A DNA stretch of 64,000 nt from Mycolicibacterium gilvum (GTDB lineage Bacteria > Actinomycetota > Actinomycetes > Mycobacteriales > Mycobacteriaceae). Position 1 is the stretch's first letter. Each line of letters opens with the position of its first letter. Position numbers and translations under genes: made by a program. Positions 25,776 to 34,903 of the stretch are shown piece by piece. The stretch spans positions 4,278,001 to 4,342,000 of the forward strand of contig NZ_UGQM01000001.1 of the NCBI RefSeq assembly GCF_900454025.1. The letters are read 5' to 3'. The notes under the pieces are model-generated. The model was not told where the DNA came from. It did no database searches and saw only the letters and a list, made by a program, of their open reading frames with translations.

Positions 25776-26591
25776 TCAGCCGTCCCCCATCGCCGCGGCG
25801 CTGGCCTGCATGATGAATCGGACGGCGTCGCTGCGGGAGACCGACCCCATCATCTGTGCCGCCGCCCGCATGTCCTGCCCGACAATCCATGTCGGACCGT
25901 TGGTCAGGTTGGCGAAGGCCTCGGCGATCACGTCGTCGACCGTCGCGGTGTCCTTCGGGCGCTCATCGAGACTCGCGAGGTTTCCCCGGGCGTGCTCGAG
26001 GCGGCGCAGTGCGGGTGTATCGGTCTTTCCGAGGATCAACCCGAGGACGTCGACGCCCTTGCCGTGCAGTTCCGTCCACAGCGCTTCGGCGAACACCATG
26101 TCGAAGGCCTTCGTCGCGCTGTAGGCGACCATGTTCGGGCCACCGGCGAGACCGGCCCCGGAACCGAGAACGACGACGGCGCCACGGCCGCGCGAGACCA
26201 TCGGTCCGGCGTAGTGGTGGCACAGCCGCATCAGGGTCAGACAATTGCGCCGCAGCATCGCCTCGGCAGCGCCGACAGGCTGCGCCAGAAAGGGTTTGAA
26301 CTCGGGATCGGCGCCCGCGCAGTACACCAGCGTCCCGATGTCCAGGTCGGCCGTCGCCTCGATCACGGCGTCGGCGGCGGACTCGTCCGCGAGATCGGCG
26401 GTCACCACCCGCGTCGTGACACCGAACCGCGACTCGATACGTTCGGCGAGTGCTGCCAGCACCTGTCCGCGACGCGACAGCAGCACCACGTTGAGCCCGC
26501 GTTCGGCAAGCTCCTCGGCGAAGGCGGACCCGATCCCGTCGGAGGCGCCGACGACAAGCGCCCACGGACCGTAGGTGTCCTCGAAACTCAT
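25776..26591 (-). CDS. Short-chain dehydrogenase/reductase
   Basis: This 271-residue SDR has the cofactor motif GASDGIG, VLGSGAG with the catalytic serine and AYSATK with the tyrosine and lysine. The ATG at 26591 overlaps the SnoaL-like gene stop by 4 bases. It is the last gene of a six-gene minus-strand operon reaching back to 31909. A role in oxidising a hydroxyacyl-CoA or sterol-type hydroxyl is inferred from neighbours. Confidence 0.82.
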   Translation of the reverse strand: MSFEDTYGPWALVVGASDGIGSAFAEELAERGLNVVLLSRRGQVLAALAERIESRFGVTTRVVTADLADESAADAVIEATADLDIGTLVYCAGADPEFKPFLAQPVGAAEAMLRRNCLTLMRLCHHYAGPMVSRGRGAVVVLGSGAGLAGGPNMVAYSATKAFDMVFAEALWTELHGKGVDVLGLILGKTDTPALRRLEHARGNLASLDERPKDTATVDDVIAEAFANLTNGPTWIVGQDMRAAAQMMGSVSRSDAVRFIMQASAAAMGDG

Positions 26592-27001
26592 CCCGCGGAC
26601 ACCGTCCGGACCAGGACGGTGGTGAAGCGGCGCCTGGCGATCCGCCATCCCGCGTCGGTGCGCACCAGGTCGTCGTCGTAGAACCCGGCGGCGTTGACGC
26701 CGGATGCGTTGTCCTGCGCCATGATCAGCGCATCCACATAAGCGCGCGCCGTCGCGGAGTCGCCGTTCACCAGGGCCGTGTGGTTGGTGATGCGGTGCAG
26801 CGTATGACCGGCCATGTCGTGGGCGGCCACCATGAAGTCGGTGACCGCGTCTACGCCGTTCCACACGCCGATCTCGCCGTAGTCCAGCTCGCAGTCCTCG
26901 GTGAACACGGTGCGGAACAACGACCAGTCGCGGCTGTCGATGCCGGTGGCGTAGCGCACCTGCACCTCGCTGATCTCGAGGCGGTCGGTCTCTTCGGTCA
27001 T
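26588..27001 (-). CDS. SnoaL/NTF2-like protein
   Basis: The 137-residue protein has the SnoaL-like fold pattern: an N-terminal helix ending RYATGIDSRDWSLFRTVF, then DCELDYGEIG, then HRITNHTALVNGDSATARAYVDA and a final RIARRRFTTV strand. Family members include isomerases, dehydratases and ring-hydroxylating small subunits, often acting on polyketide or steroid-like rings. The Asp/His residues in this pocket could act as acid-base groups. It overlaps both neighbours by 4 bases (ATGA), so it is fully embedded in the operon. Confidence 0.75.
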   Translation of the reverse strand: MTEETDRLEISEVQVRYATGIDSRDWSLFRTVFTEDCELDYGEIGVWNGVDAVTDFMVAAHDMAGHTLHRITNHTALVNGDSATARAYVDALIMAQDNASGVNAAGFYDDDLVRTDAGWRIARRRFTTVLVRTVSAG

Positions 27002-27435
27002 CTCGGCTCCTCGCCCCGGTCGGCAGGCTCGTAACGGAGCATCGTCACGTCGTGCTCCGGGTAGTCGCAGAACACGGGCCTGACCCGCATGCCGATCCGG
27101 ATGTCGCCGGGCTCGACGTTGACGAGCTCTGTCGTGACGCGCGGGCCTTCGTCCCACTCGACGATCGCCAGCAGCTGTGGCACCGCATCGGCGAAGTGCG
27201 GCCCCACGGGGCGGCGCGCGACGGTGAACGAGTACAGCGTTCCCATGCCGGAGATCTCGCGCCATTCCAGGTCGTTCGCCAGGGTTCCGGGCGCGCGCAC
27301 CCGCGGGTAGAAGACGTAGGACCCCGACGACGGCGAGTACTGGATCACCACGCGATGCTCGGCGAGGCCGTCCCAGAACGGCGCCGAGGTCGGGGTCTTG
27401 ACGGGCATCGGCCGTTCGAACGTCGGCATCTCCAT
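26998..27435 (-). CDS. DUF35 OB-fold protein lacking zinc-ribbon cysteines
   Basis: The 145-residue protein belongs to the DUF35 family that partners SCP2-type thiolases and aldolases (for example ChsH2 with Ltp2 in sterol side-chain cleavage). It has the N-terminal TSAPFWDGLAEHRVVIQYS region, the FYPRVRAPG turn and the OB-fold VEWDEGPRVTTELVNV. The two CxxC knuckles expected around QYSPSSGS are replaced by serines, so the zinc ribbon is lost. It lies 2 bases downstream of the thiolase gene. It probably still forms a complex and may channel acyl-CoA. Confidence 0.8.
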   Translation of the reverse strand: MEMPTFERPMPVKTPTSAPFWDGLAEHRVVIQYSPSSGSYVFYPRVRAPGTLANDLEWREISGMGTLYSFTVARRPVGPHFADAVPQLLAIVEWDEGPRVTTELVNVEPGDIRIGMRVRPVFCDYPEHDVTMLRYEPADRGEEPR

Positions 27436-27437
27436 GG

Positions 27438-28646
27438 TCAGTCCCCTTCCAGCACAAGCGTTGTCTGTTCGGACAGGATCCCGCCGTTGCCCGAGACGAA
27501 CGCCCGGTCACAACGCTCGACCTGCGCGTCTCCGGCGCGGCCCATGATCTGGCGGGTCGCGTCGCAGACGTGGTGCATGCCGCCGGCATTGCCGGCCTGA
27601 CCGAAGCCGAGCTGACCGCCGGCGGTGTTGAGCGGGAAATCGCCGCGGAACGTCAGGTCGTGGGAGGACACGAACTCCATCCCCTTGCCCTTGTCGCAGA
27701 AGCCGGCATCCTCCAGGCTGAGCAGCACCGTGATGGTGTAGCAGTCGTAGATCGACACCATGTCCATCTGCTCGCGGGTCAGGCCCGACATCGCGAACGC
27801 GGTGTCGGCCGCACGGACGATCGGCGTCTGCAGCAGGTCCTCGGCGTACGTCGGCGTCTTGAAGGGCACCTGCTCGCCGAATCCCTTGATCCACACCGGC
27901 CGGTTCTTCGCGCGGGCCGCCGCCTCGGCACTCGCGACCACCACCGCGGCACCGCCCACACACGGCATCACGATCTCCAGCATGTGCAACGGATCGGCGA
28001 TCACCGGGCTGGCCAGCACCTCCTCGATCGTCAGCGGCTTGTCCTTCCAGATCGCGCCCTCGGTGTGATTGGCGTTCACGCGCTGATCCACGACGATCTT
28101 GGCCATCGCCCGTTCGTCATAGCCGTACACCGATGCGTACCGCTGCGCGACCTGACCGTACGGCCCGTTCTGTCCGAGATTGCCGTACGGGATCTCGAAT
28201 TCGGCCTGGGGAGAACCGTATTGGTTGCTGGACGCACCGAAGAACACCGCGTCGATGAGGGGTTTGGGCTTCTTCTCCGACACCGGGGTGATGTAGCGCG
28301 CCGGGATGGCACACACCACCACGTCGCAGATCCCGAGTTCGATGGCCGCCGCCGCCCGCCAGACCATGCCGACCGCGCTGGCGCCACCCAGGTCGACGAT
28401 CTCGGCGAAACCGGCTCGCACACCGAGATATTCGGCCACCGTGGAGGGCACGAAGATCTCCGACTCGTTCAGGTGCGTGGTGACTATGCCGTCCGGCGCC
28501 TCGCCGGACAGGCCGGCGTCCTCGAGAGCGGCCGCGGCGAGTTCGGCCCACTGTTCCAGCGTGAACGGCGCGGGGGTGGCCTTGTTCAGCCGCTCCGGTG
28601 GCAGTTCCACATAGCCGACGATCGCGGCCTCACCACGCAAACCCAT
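27438..28646 (-). CDS. SCP2/Ltp-type thiolase-fold protein
   Basis: The 402-residue thiolase-fold protein resembles lipid-transfer-protein thiolases and the Ltp2 aldolase. Seen are the N-terminal AAIVGYVELPP, the DLGGASAVGMVWRAAAAIE nucleophile-region helix in which the classical DGxCSS cysteine is not obvious, the GMHHVCDATRQIMG block with the histidine, and SGNGGILSEQTTLVL at the end. With a DUF35 partner immediately downstream, an aldol-type or thiolytic C-C cleavage of a beta-hydroxy- or beta-ketoacyl-CoA is likely. The missing cysteine favours the retro-aldol class, but this needs structural checking. Confidence 0.78.
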   Translation of the reverse strand: MGLRGEAAIVGYVELPPERLNKATPAPFTLEQWAELAAAALEDAGLSGEAPDGIVTTHLNESEIFVPSTVAEYLGVRAGFAEIVDLGGASAVGMVWRAAAAIELGICDVVVCAIPARYITPVSEKKPKPLIDAVFFGASSNQYGSPQAEFEIPYGNLGQNGPYGQVAQRYASVYGYDERAMAKIVVDQRVNANHTEGAIWKDKPLTIEEVLASPVIADPLHMLEIVMPCVGGAAVVVASAEAAARAKNRPVWIKGFGEQVPFKTPTYAEDLLQTPIVRAADTAFAMSGLTREQMDMVSIYDCYTITVLLSLEDAGFCDKGKGMEFVSSHDLTFRGDFPLNTAGGQLGFGQAGNAGGMHHVCDATRQIMGRAGDAQVERCDRAFVSGNGGILSEQTTLVLEGD

Positions 28647-28658
28647 ACATGTCTCCTG

Positions 28659-30896
28659 TCACTTGCGGGGCAGCCCGAGGATCATCTGCGCGATGATGTT
28701 GAGCTGAATCTCCTTGGTGCCGCCGCCGATCAGCTCGGCCGGCAGATGGAAGTACGGCTCGACGACGGCCGGATCGGAATCCTCGACCAGGGCCGCCGGT
28801 GCCGTGAAGTCCAACGTCGCCTTGAACGTGCGCCGCAGCATCACGTTCATCGCCACCTTGGCGATGCTCGACGCCGGCCCGGCGGCCTGACCGTCGAGAA
28901 GACGCATGACCTCGCGTACCGCGAGCACCTTGATGGCGTTGGCGTAGGCATCGGCCTCCCCGAGCGCCGCGAGCAGACGGCTGTGGTCGGGCCGCTGCTC
29001 GCCCGCCAGCCGGCGCAGAATGCCGGCCCTGTCGAAGTTGACGTACCCGCTGATCGCGACGCGCTCCTGCGCCATCGTCGCGATCGCCAGGTTCCACCCG
29101 TCGGTGGGCCCGCCGAGCAGCAACTCGTCGGGGACGAAGACATCCGACAGGAACACCTCGTTGAAGTGCGCCTCGCCGGTCGCCTGCCGGATCGGCTGCA
29201 GCTCAATGCCTTCCGATCGCATATCGACGATGAAGTAACCGATGCCCCGGTGTTTGGCCGCATCGGGGTCGGTGCGCGCCAGCAGGGCACCGAAGTCGGC
29301 GGTGTGCGCCGAGGAGGTCCAGATCTTGTGCCCGTTGATCCGCCAGCCGCCCTCGACCCGGGTGGCGCGCGTGGTCAGTGCCGCGAGATCCGAACCGGCG
29401 CCGGGCTCGCTGAACAGCTGGCACCAGCCGAGTTCGCCGCGCTGGGTCGCCGGGATGAAGCGTTGCTGGATCTCGCGGGGCGCCGAGCTGATCAGCGTGG
29501 GCAGGATCCACTCCGAGATCCCCAGCGACGGCCGCACCAGCTCCGGGCGCTTCGCGAACTCCTCGTCGATGATGAGCAGTTGCAGCTGCGTGGCCTCGAC
29601 GCCCCACGGCCGCGGCCAGTGCGGGGCGATCAGGCCGGCGTCGGCGAGCAGCGTGCGCTGCGGACCGGTCGCCAGATTCGGGTAATCCCCCTGCCTGCCG
29701 GGGGTGTCGTTGCGAAGACCCAGCGCCTCGTCGAGCACCCCTGCCACGGTGCGCCGGAAATCCGCGTCGAGGTCACCCAGTTTCACCGAGACGTCCCGGG
29801 TGGCGGTGCGGGTCAGCGCGCCCATCGATTCGGCGAACTGTCCGGCGGGACCCGCCGAGGCGGCGACGCTGGTGGCCTTGCGCCAGTACAGGTGCAGGTC
29901 GTGTTCCCAGGTGTAGCCGATCGCACCGAACATCGTCAGGGTGTCCAGGACCAGATCCGGCGCGGGCGCGATGGCCATCAGCGCCGCGCCCCAACCCGCG
30001 ATCCTGTACTGCGCGGGATCTTCGCCCAGTGCCCGCACCGCGTCCCAGGCCGCGGACACCGCGAGTTCACTGTTGACCAGCAACATGGCGGCCTGGTGTT
30101 GCAACGCCTGGAAGGTGCCGATCGGCTTGCCGAACTGTTCGCGGGTGCGCAGGTGTGCGGTGACGGCCCGGACGCACCAGCCGATGGTCCCGGCGGCGGT
30201 GCACGCCACCAGAGCCAGCGCGACGCTCTGCGCATGCTGGTCGTCGATGCCGTCGAACACCGAATCGCGCGTGCACAGGTACCCGTCGAGGCGCACCACC
30301 CCGACGTCGACGGTCCTGTCGGTCCCGGTGCGCGCGTCCACCGAACACTGCGGGCGGGTCGGGTCGATCACGAACCACACGGTGCGCTCGCCGGAGCGGG
30401 CGGCGGCGACGATGATCTGCGCCGCGCACACCCCGGGCGTGGCCGGCGCGCTGCCCTCGACGGTCCATCCGTCGGCTGTCGGCGTCGCGCGAAACCCGTC
30501 GGCCGACCACGCCGGGTCCACCGGCGGGATCACGGCCGCGGGTGAGCCCGTGGCCAGTCGGCGCAGCACCTCGGGGGCCGGCCCGTGCGGCTGCGCCAGA
30601 CCGGCGACCGCACCCGCGGTCACCGTCTGCAGCACCGGACCCGGCAGCAGGGCGAGCGCGGCCGCCTCCAGCACGCAGGCGGTGTCGGTCAGGGCGCCGC
30701 CCTGTCCGCCGAACTCCTCCGGCAGATGCACGGCGTGAAACCCGTTCGCCACGAACTCATCCCACCAGTTCGGCAGCTCGCCGGCAGCCAGCGCCTCGAA
30801 GGACGCCCTGGTCTTGTCGATCGGTGCGTGCCGCGCCGCGAACTGTGCCACGGCGTCGGACAGCTGGTGCTGTTCGGGTGTCAGACCAATCGTCAT
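28659..30896 (-). CDS. Fused two-domain acyl-CoA dehydrogenase (FadE34-like)
   Basis: The 745-residue protein contains two acyl-CoA dehydrogenase units. The N-terminal half (about 1-345) resembles a small subunit and has the catalytic-type [15 protein letters not shown]; the C-terminal half (about 370-745) has [14 protein letters not shown] for FAD and [18 protein letters not shown]. This is the covalent form of the alpha2-beta2 ACADs, as in FadE34 of the sterol pathway. It forms an enoyl-CoA from a bulky acyl-CoA. The ATG at 30896 overlaps the upstream SDR stop by 4 bases; the frame continues upstream only as a shadow of that gene. Confidence 0.85.
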   Translation of the reverse strand: MTIGLTPEQHQLSDAVAQFAARHAPIDKTRASFEALAAGELPNWWDEFVANGFHAVHLPEEFGGQGGALTDTACVLEAAALALLPGPVLQTVTAGAVAGLAQPHGPAPEVLRRLATGSPAAVIPPVDPAWSADGFRATPTADGWTVEGSAPATPGVCAAQIIVAAARSGERTVWFVIDPTRPQCSVDARTGTDRTVDVGVVRLDGYLCTRDSVFDGIDDQHAQSVALALVACTAAGTIGWCVRAVTAHLRTREQFGKPIGTFQALQHQAAMLLVNSELAVSAAWDAVRALGEDPAQYRIAGWGAALMAIAPAPDLVLDTLTMFGAIGYTWEHDLHLYWRKATSVAASAGPAGQFAESMGALTRTATRDVSVKLGDLDADFRRTVAGVLDEALGLRNDTPGRQGDYPNLATGPQRTLLADAGLIAPHWPRPWGVEATQLQLLIIDEEFAKRPELVRPSLGISEWILPTLISSAPREIQQRFIPATQRGELGWCQLFSEPGAGSDLAALTTRATRVEGGWRINGHKIWTSSAHTADFGALLARTDPDAAKHRGIGYFIVDMRSEGIELQPIRQATGEAHFNEVFLSDVFVPDELLLGGPTDGWNLAIATMAQERVAISGYVNFDRAGILRRLAGEQRPDHSRLLAALGEADAYANAIKVLAVREVMRLLDGQAAGPASSIAKVAMNVMLRRTFKATLDFTAPAALVEDSDPAVVEPYFHLPAELIGGGTKEIQLNIIAQMILGLPRK

Positions 30897-31909
30897 CGGG
30901 TTCCCTCGGGGGCGGCGGATCGTCTCCGGTCGGTGAAGAAGTGCGCGGCCGAGACGATCGAGTCCGCGAGCGGTCGCGGGTTCCAACCGAGCTCGCGAAC
31001 GGCCTTGGAATGGTCCAGCGGCGTCATGATGTGCATCAGGCGGATGTTCAGCGGGGTGAGCATGGTGTCCGTGTTCCGCACCCGTGCGACAGCCGCGCCC
31101 AGATGGGCGGCGGCCGCCATCGCCCGAATAGGCACGCCGAACCTCGGTGGCCTCATGCCCACTGCCGCGCAACCGATCTCATGGATCTCCCGGGTGCTGA
31201 TGAACCGGTCCGACACGATGTACCGCTCGCCGATCCGGCCGCGTTCGCCGGCAAGGATCATCGCTCGGGCGGCATCCTCGATGCCGACCGCCTCGGCCTC
31301 GTAGCCCCGGATGTAGAACGGCAGCTTGCCGCGCACCGCGGCGGCCAGCATCGCCCCGTGTGGTGTCGGCTGGAAGTCGCCGGGTCCGTAGGTGTTGGCC
31401 ACGCACATCGCCACGCCCGGGAGCCTGTTCCGGGCGCTGTCGCGCAGCACCATCTCCTCGGCCACGACCCTGGACCGGATGTACTCCCCGCCGCGGTCGA
31501 GCCAGTTGTGTTCGGTGCGCTCATCGGCCGGCCCACCGGCCCGCAACCCGATGGTCCCGATGGAACTGGTGAAGACGAACCGGGTGAGACCGGCGTCGGC
31601 GGCGATGTCGAGCACTGTGCGCAGACCGTCGACGTTCGTCCGCCACATCGGCCGCGGATCGCGCAACCAGGGCCTCGCGTCGACCACGCAGTAGTAGACG
31701 ACATCGCATCCCGACATCGCGGTGCGCAGTGCGTCGGCGTCGAAGATGTCGCCGTAGCGGACCTCGACGGGCAGACCGTCGATCCCGCGGGTCGAACTGG
31801 TCCGCCGGATCAGCACCCGCACGTCCGCGTCGCCGTCGGCGACCAGTTGCCTGGTGACGTGGGAGCCGAGGAAACCGCTGGCACCGATCACCAGCTTCGT
31901 TCCCGCCAT
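30893..31909 (-). CDS. Extended SDR / NAD-dependent epimerase or 3-beta-HSD-like protein
   Basis: The 338-residue extended SDR begins [14 protein letters not shown] with the GxxGxxG motif. TSSIGTIG supplies the serine, but the expected YxxxK reads YIRSR, so the lysine is arginine. Related mycobacterial proteins oxidise or isomerise 3-hydroxysteroids or act on sugar nucleotides. The arginine could retain partial function. It is the promoter-proximal gene of the six-gene operon, divergent from a TetR gene with a 17-base palindrome between them. Confidence 0.75.
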   Translation of the reverse strand: MAGTKLVIGASGFLGSHVTRQLVADGDADVRVLIRRTSSTRGIDGLPVEVRYGDIFDADALRTAMSGCDVVYYCVVDARPWLRDPRPMWRTNVDGLRTVLDIAADAGLTRFVFTSSIGTIGLRAGGPADERTEHNWLDRGGEYIRSRVVAEEMVLRDSARNRLPGVAMCVANTYGPGDFQPTPHGAMLAAAVRGKLPFYIRGYEAEAVGIEDAARAMILAGERGRIGERYIVSDRFISTREIHEIGCAAVGMRPPRFGVPIRAMAAAAHLGAAVARVRNTDTMLTPLNIRLMHIMTPLDHSKAVRELGWNPRPLADSIVSAAHFFTDRRRSAAPEGTR

Positions 31910-31938
31910 TGGCCTTTACGCCTCCGCCTCATGTCAAA

Positions 31939-31955
31939 CGAGACGCAGCGTCTCG
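31939..31955. promoter_or_regulatory. Operator palindrome CGAGACG-CAG-CGTCTCG
   Basis: A perfect 7-3-7 inverted repeat 30 bases from the extended SDR start and 57 bases before the TetR start. Its size is typical of TetR operators and its position allows control of both divergent units. It resembles the GAGAAT palindromes in layout but has different inner bases. Confidence 0.6.
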
Positions 31956-32011
31956 CCTTGTGGCACACTACGGGCGATGCCCCATCGTGTAAAGCCGACC
32001 GGCGGCCCCCG

Positions 32012-32587
32012 ATGACCGCCGAGATCAGTACCCCTCGACGCCGCAGCGAGAAGTCGCGGGTGGCCATCGTCGACGCCACCCGAGGGCTTCTGCTGGAGCG
32101 GGGCTTCGACAAACTCACCATCGAGGCGGTCGCCGCCCGCGCCGGCGTGGGCAAGCAGACGATCTACCGCTGGTGGCCCAGCCGCCACGCGTTGGTGGCC
32201 GACGTGATCCTCGAAGACGCGGACAGGATCCTCCGACCGATCGACCACACCGATGACGTCGCCGCCGACGTCTGCGCGTGGGCCACCGGTCTGGCCAAGG
32301 CCCTGACCACCGCGCGCGGCAACGCGATGCTGCGCATCCTCACCGCTGCGGGCATGGAGCACCCCGACACCGCGGCGCGCCTGCAGGCCGGTTTCAGCGT
32401 GCCGTTGCACGACACCGTCCGAAACCGTTTGGCGGCGTCCGGTTTCACCGACCGCGCCGTCCAGGACGGAGCCGACGCAATCGTCGGCGGCATCGTGTAC
32501 GCCATTCTCAATGAGGGCCGCGCCTTCGAGTCGCGCCGGGCCGAATCGATTTCCCGCGCGGTTCTGGCCGGCATTTCGGCGCGGTGA
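32012..32587 (+). CDS. TetR-family repressor
   Basis: The 191-residue protein has an N-terminal TetR helix-turn-helix: [44 protein letters not shown] spans roughly residues 12-55 (recognition helix [10 protein letters not shown]). The C-terminal domain would bind a ligand, probably an acyl-CoA or lipid intermediate. ATG at 32012 gives the standard length; an upstream ATG at 31932 would overlap the operator. It is divergent from the fused-ACAD operon and probably represses it and itself. Confidence 0.86.
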   Translation: MTAEISTPRRRSEKSRVAIVDATRGLLLERGFDKLTIEAVAARAGVGKQTIYRWWPSRHALVADVILEDADRILRPIDHTDDVAADVCAWATGLAKALTTARGNAMLRILTAAGMEHPDTAARLQAGFSVPLHDTVRNRLAASGFTDRAVQDGADAIVGGIVYAILNEGRAFESRRAESISRAVLAGISAR

Positions 32588-32624
32588 CCTGGCATTGCCC
32601 GTCGTGTCGGGGTTGGATGTGGGA

Positions 32625-33065
32625 ATGGCCGCCGTCAGTCACTCCCGACAAGTCGCCGGCGACCCCATCGCGATCTGGACGGTGCTCGCCGATTTCGGCG
32701 GCCTCCACGCATGGGCCGACAGGGTCGACCACTGCTGCCTGCTGAACAGCCGCGAACCCGGGATCGGACTGAGCCGGCGCGTGCAATCGGGCCGCGACAC
32801 CTTCGTCGAGAGCATCACCGCGTTCGACCCACCGCGGCTGCTCGCCTACGACATCAGCGGTGTCCCGAGCGAGTTCACCGCATCGAACCGCTGGGACATC
32901 GGGGTCCACCGCGACGGTCACACCGCCGTGACGTTGACCAGCGCGGCCACCGTGACCGCACGTTGTCTGCCCACCGGCGCCGAGCGCGTCTTCGCACACC
33001 TCGTCGCGCACCGGTCGAAGTACCTTCTCGACGCGCTCGATCGCACACTGAGGGAGAATCCATGA
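32625..33065 (+). CDS. SRPBCC (START-like) family protein
   Basis: The 146-residue protein fits the polyketide cyclase/dehydrase SRPBCC family: SRQVAGDPIAIWTVLADFGGLHAWA at the N-terminus, a central RLLAYDISG, and a C-terminal amphipathic helix. These helix-grip folds bind hydrophobic ligands. ATG 32625 is chosen; GTG 32604 is an in-frame alternative. The stop overlaps the sulfatase start (ATGA), so the two are co-translated. Ligand unknown. Confidence 0.72.
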   Translation: MAAVSHSRQVAGDPIAIWTVLADFGGLHAWADRVDHCCLLNSREPGIGLSRRVQSGRDTFVESITAFDPPRLLAYDISGVPSEFTASNRWDIGVHRDGHTAVTLTSAATVTARCLPTGAERVFAHLVAHRSKYLLDALDRTLRENP

Positions 33066-34876
33066 CAGCGCAGAGGCCAGACGTCGTGATCGTGATGACC
33101 GACGAGGAGCGTGCGATCCCGCCGTACGAATCGGATCGGGTACGTACCTGGCGTGACGAAACCCTGACCGGCAGAAGGTGGTTCGAGGAGCACGGCGTGA
33201 GCTTCACGCGCCACTACACAGGATCACTCGCGTGCGTCCCCAGCCGTCCGACCATCTTCACCGGCCACTACCCGGACCTGCACGGGGTCACGCAGACCGA
33301 CGGCATCGGCAAGTCCCACGACGATTCGCGGCTGCGGTGGCTGCGCCGCGGCGAGGTCCCGACCTTGGGCAACTGGTTCCGTGCCGCCGGCTATGACACG
33401 CACTACGACGGCAAGTGGCACATCTCCCACGCCGACCTGACCGACCCGTCCACCGGTCGACCACTGGCGACCAACGACTCCGACGGTGTCGTCGATCCCG
33501 GTGCCGTAAAACGCTATCTGGACGCCGACCCGCTGGCGCCGTACGGCTTCTCGGGCTGGGTCGGGCCGGAACCGCACGGCGCCGGCCTGGCCAACGCCGG
33601 AATCCGGCGCGATCCGCTCATCGCCGACCGCGTGGTCGCCTGGCTGACTGCCCGTTACGCGGCCCGCGCCGCCGGAGATTCTGCTGCGCTACGTCCGTTC
33701 CTGCTGGTCGCCAGCTTCGTCAATCCCCACGACATCGTGCTGTTCCCGGCGTGGGCACGCCGAAATCCGTTGTCCCCCTCGCCGCTCGACCCGCCGTCCG
33801 TCCCGCCCGCGCCCACCGCGGACGAGGACCTCTCGACGAAACCCGCCGCACAGATCGCGTTCCGCGAGGCCTACTACTCCGGATACGGGCCCGCCGGCAG
33901 CATCGAACGCACCTACCGCCGCAACGCCCAGCGCTACCGCGATCTGTACTACCGCCTGCACGCCGAAGTGGACGAACCGATCGATCGCGTGCGGCGCGCC
34001 GTGACCGACGGCGCCGGAGCGCATCCGACGGTCCTGGTCCGCACGGCCGACCACGGCGACCTGCTGGGCGCCCACGGCGGACTGCACCAGAAGTGGTTCA
34101 ACCTCTACGACGAGGCCACCCGGGTGCCGTTCGTCATCGCCCGGACCGGACCCGACGCCACCACGGCCCGCACGGTGACGGCACCGACGTCGCACGTCGA
34201 TCTGGTGCCGACCCTGTTGGCCGCGGCCGGGATCGACGCCGAGTCCGTCGCCGCCACGCTGGGGGAATCGTTCACCGAGGTCCATCCGCTTCCGGGCCGT
34301 GACCTGATGCCGGTTGTCGACGGTGCGCCCGCGGACGAGGACCGCCCGGTGTACCTGATGACCCGGGACAACGTCCTCGAAGGCGACACCGGGGCCTCCG
34401 GCCTTGCCCGGGCCCTTCGCCTGACCTCGAGAGTCCCTGCGCCGCTGCGGATCCGGGTACCCGCACATACCGCGGCGAATTTCGAGGGCCTGGTGCTGCG
34501 GGTCCCCGAGACGTCCGCGGCGGGCGGCGGCGGCCACCTGTGGAAGCTGGTCCGGTCGTTCGACGACCCCGGCACCTGGACCGAGCCGGGGGTCCGTCAG
34601 CTGGCGGCCGACGGCGTCGGCGGCCCCACCTATCGCAGCGAGCCGCTCGACGACCAGTGGGAACTCTACGACCTGACCGACGATCCGATCGAGCAGACCA
34701 ATCGGTGGCCCGACCCCGCGCTGCACGCACTCCGCGCGTACCTACGGACGCAACTCAAACACGCTCGCGCACAATCGATTCCCGAACGCAACCAACCCTG
34801 GCCGTATGCCCGGCGGCAACCCCCGCCGGCGCGGCGGTGGACCCCGGGGCGGGCGCTGCGCCGGCTGCTGGGCTGA
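33062..34876 (+). CDS. Formylglycine-dependent sulfatase
   Basis: The 604-residue alkaline-phosphatase-superfamily protein has the sulfatase signature CVPSRPTIFTG at residues 58-68, where Cys58 would be oxidised to formylglycine. Other metal and sulfate-site pieces are DVVIVMTDEE, FDGKWH-like YDGKWHISH and TADHGDLLGAHGGLHQK. No signal peptide is seen, so it is cytoplasmic and likely releases sulfate from an aryl or alkyl sulfate or related ester; a phosphonate monoester hydrolase is the alternative. The arginine-rich, proline-rich C-terminal 40 residues are unusual. It is coupled to an SRPBCC protein. Confidence 0.8.
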   Translation: MTAQRPDVVIVMTDEERAIPPYESDRVRTWRDETLTGRRWFEEHGVSFTRHYTGSLACVPSRPTIFTGHYPDLHGVTQTDGIGKSHDDSRLRWLRRGEVPTLGNWFRAAGYDTHYDGKWHISHADLTDPSTGRPLATNDSDGVVDPGAVKRYLDADPLAPYGFSGWVGPEPHGAGLANAGIRRDPLIADRVVAWLTARYAARAAGDSAALRPFLLVASFVNPHDIVLFPAWARRNPLSPSPLDPPSVPPAPTADEDLSTKPAAQIAFREAYYSGYGPAGSIERTYRRNAQRYRDLYYRLHAEVDEPIDRVRRAVTDGAGAHPTVLVRTADHGDLLGAHGGLHQKWFNLYDEATRVPFVIARTGPDATTARTVTAPTSHVDLVPTLLAAAGIDAESVAATLGESFTEVHPLPGRDLMPVVDGAPADEDRPVYLMTRDNVLEGDTGASGLARALRLTSRVPAPLRIRVPAHTAANFEGLVLRVPETSAAGGGGHLWKLVRSFDDPGTWTEPGVRQLAADGVGGPTYRSEPLDDQWELYDLTDDPIEQTNRWPDPALHALRAYLRTQLKHARAQSIPERNQPWPYARRQPPPARRWTPGRALRRLLG

Positions 34877-34903
34877 CGCAGCGCACGGTCCCCGGGCCCG
34901 AGG

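Noticed and set aside
27570..30545. A 991-residue plus-strand frame
   Set aside because: It is antisense to the thiolase and fused ACAD genes, is rich in Arg/His/Asp/Val as expected for a GC-rich shadow, and has no recognisable domain.
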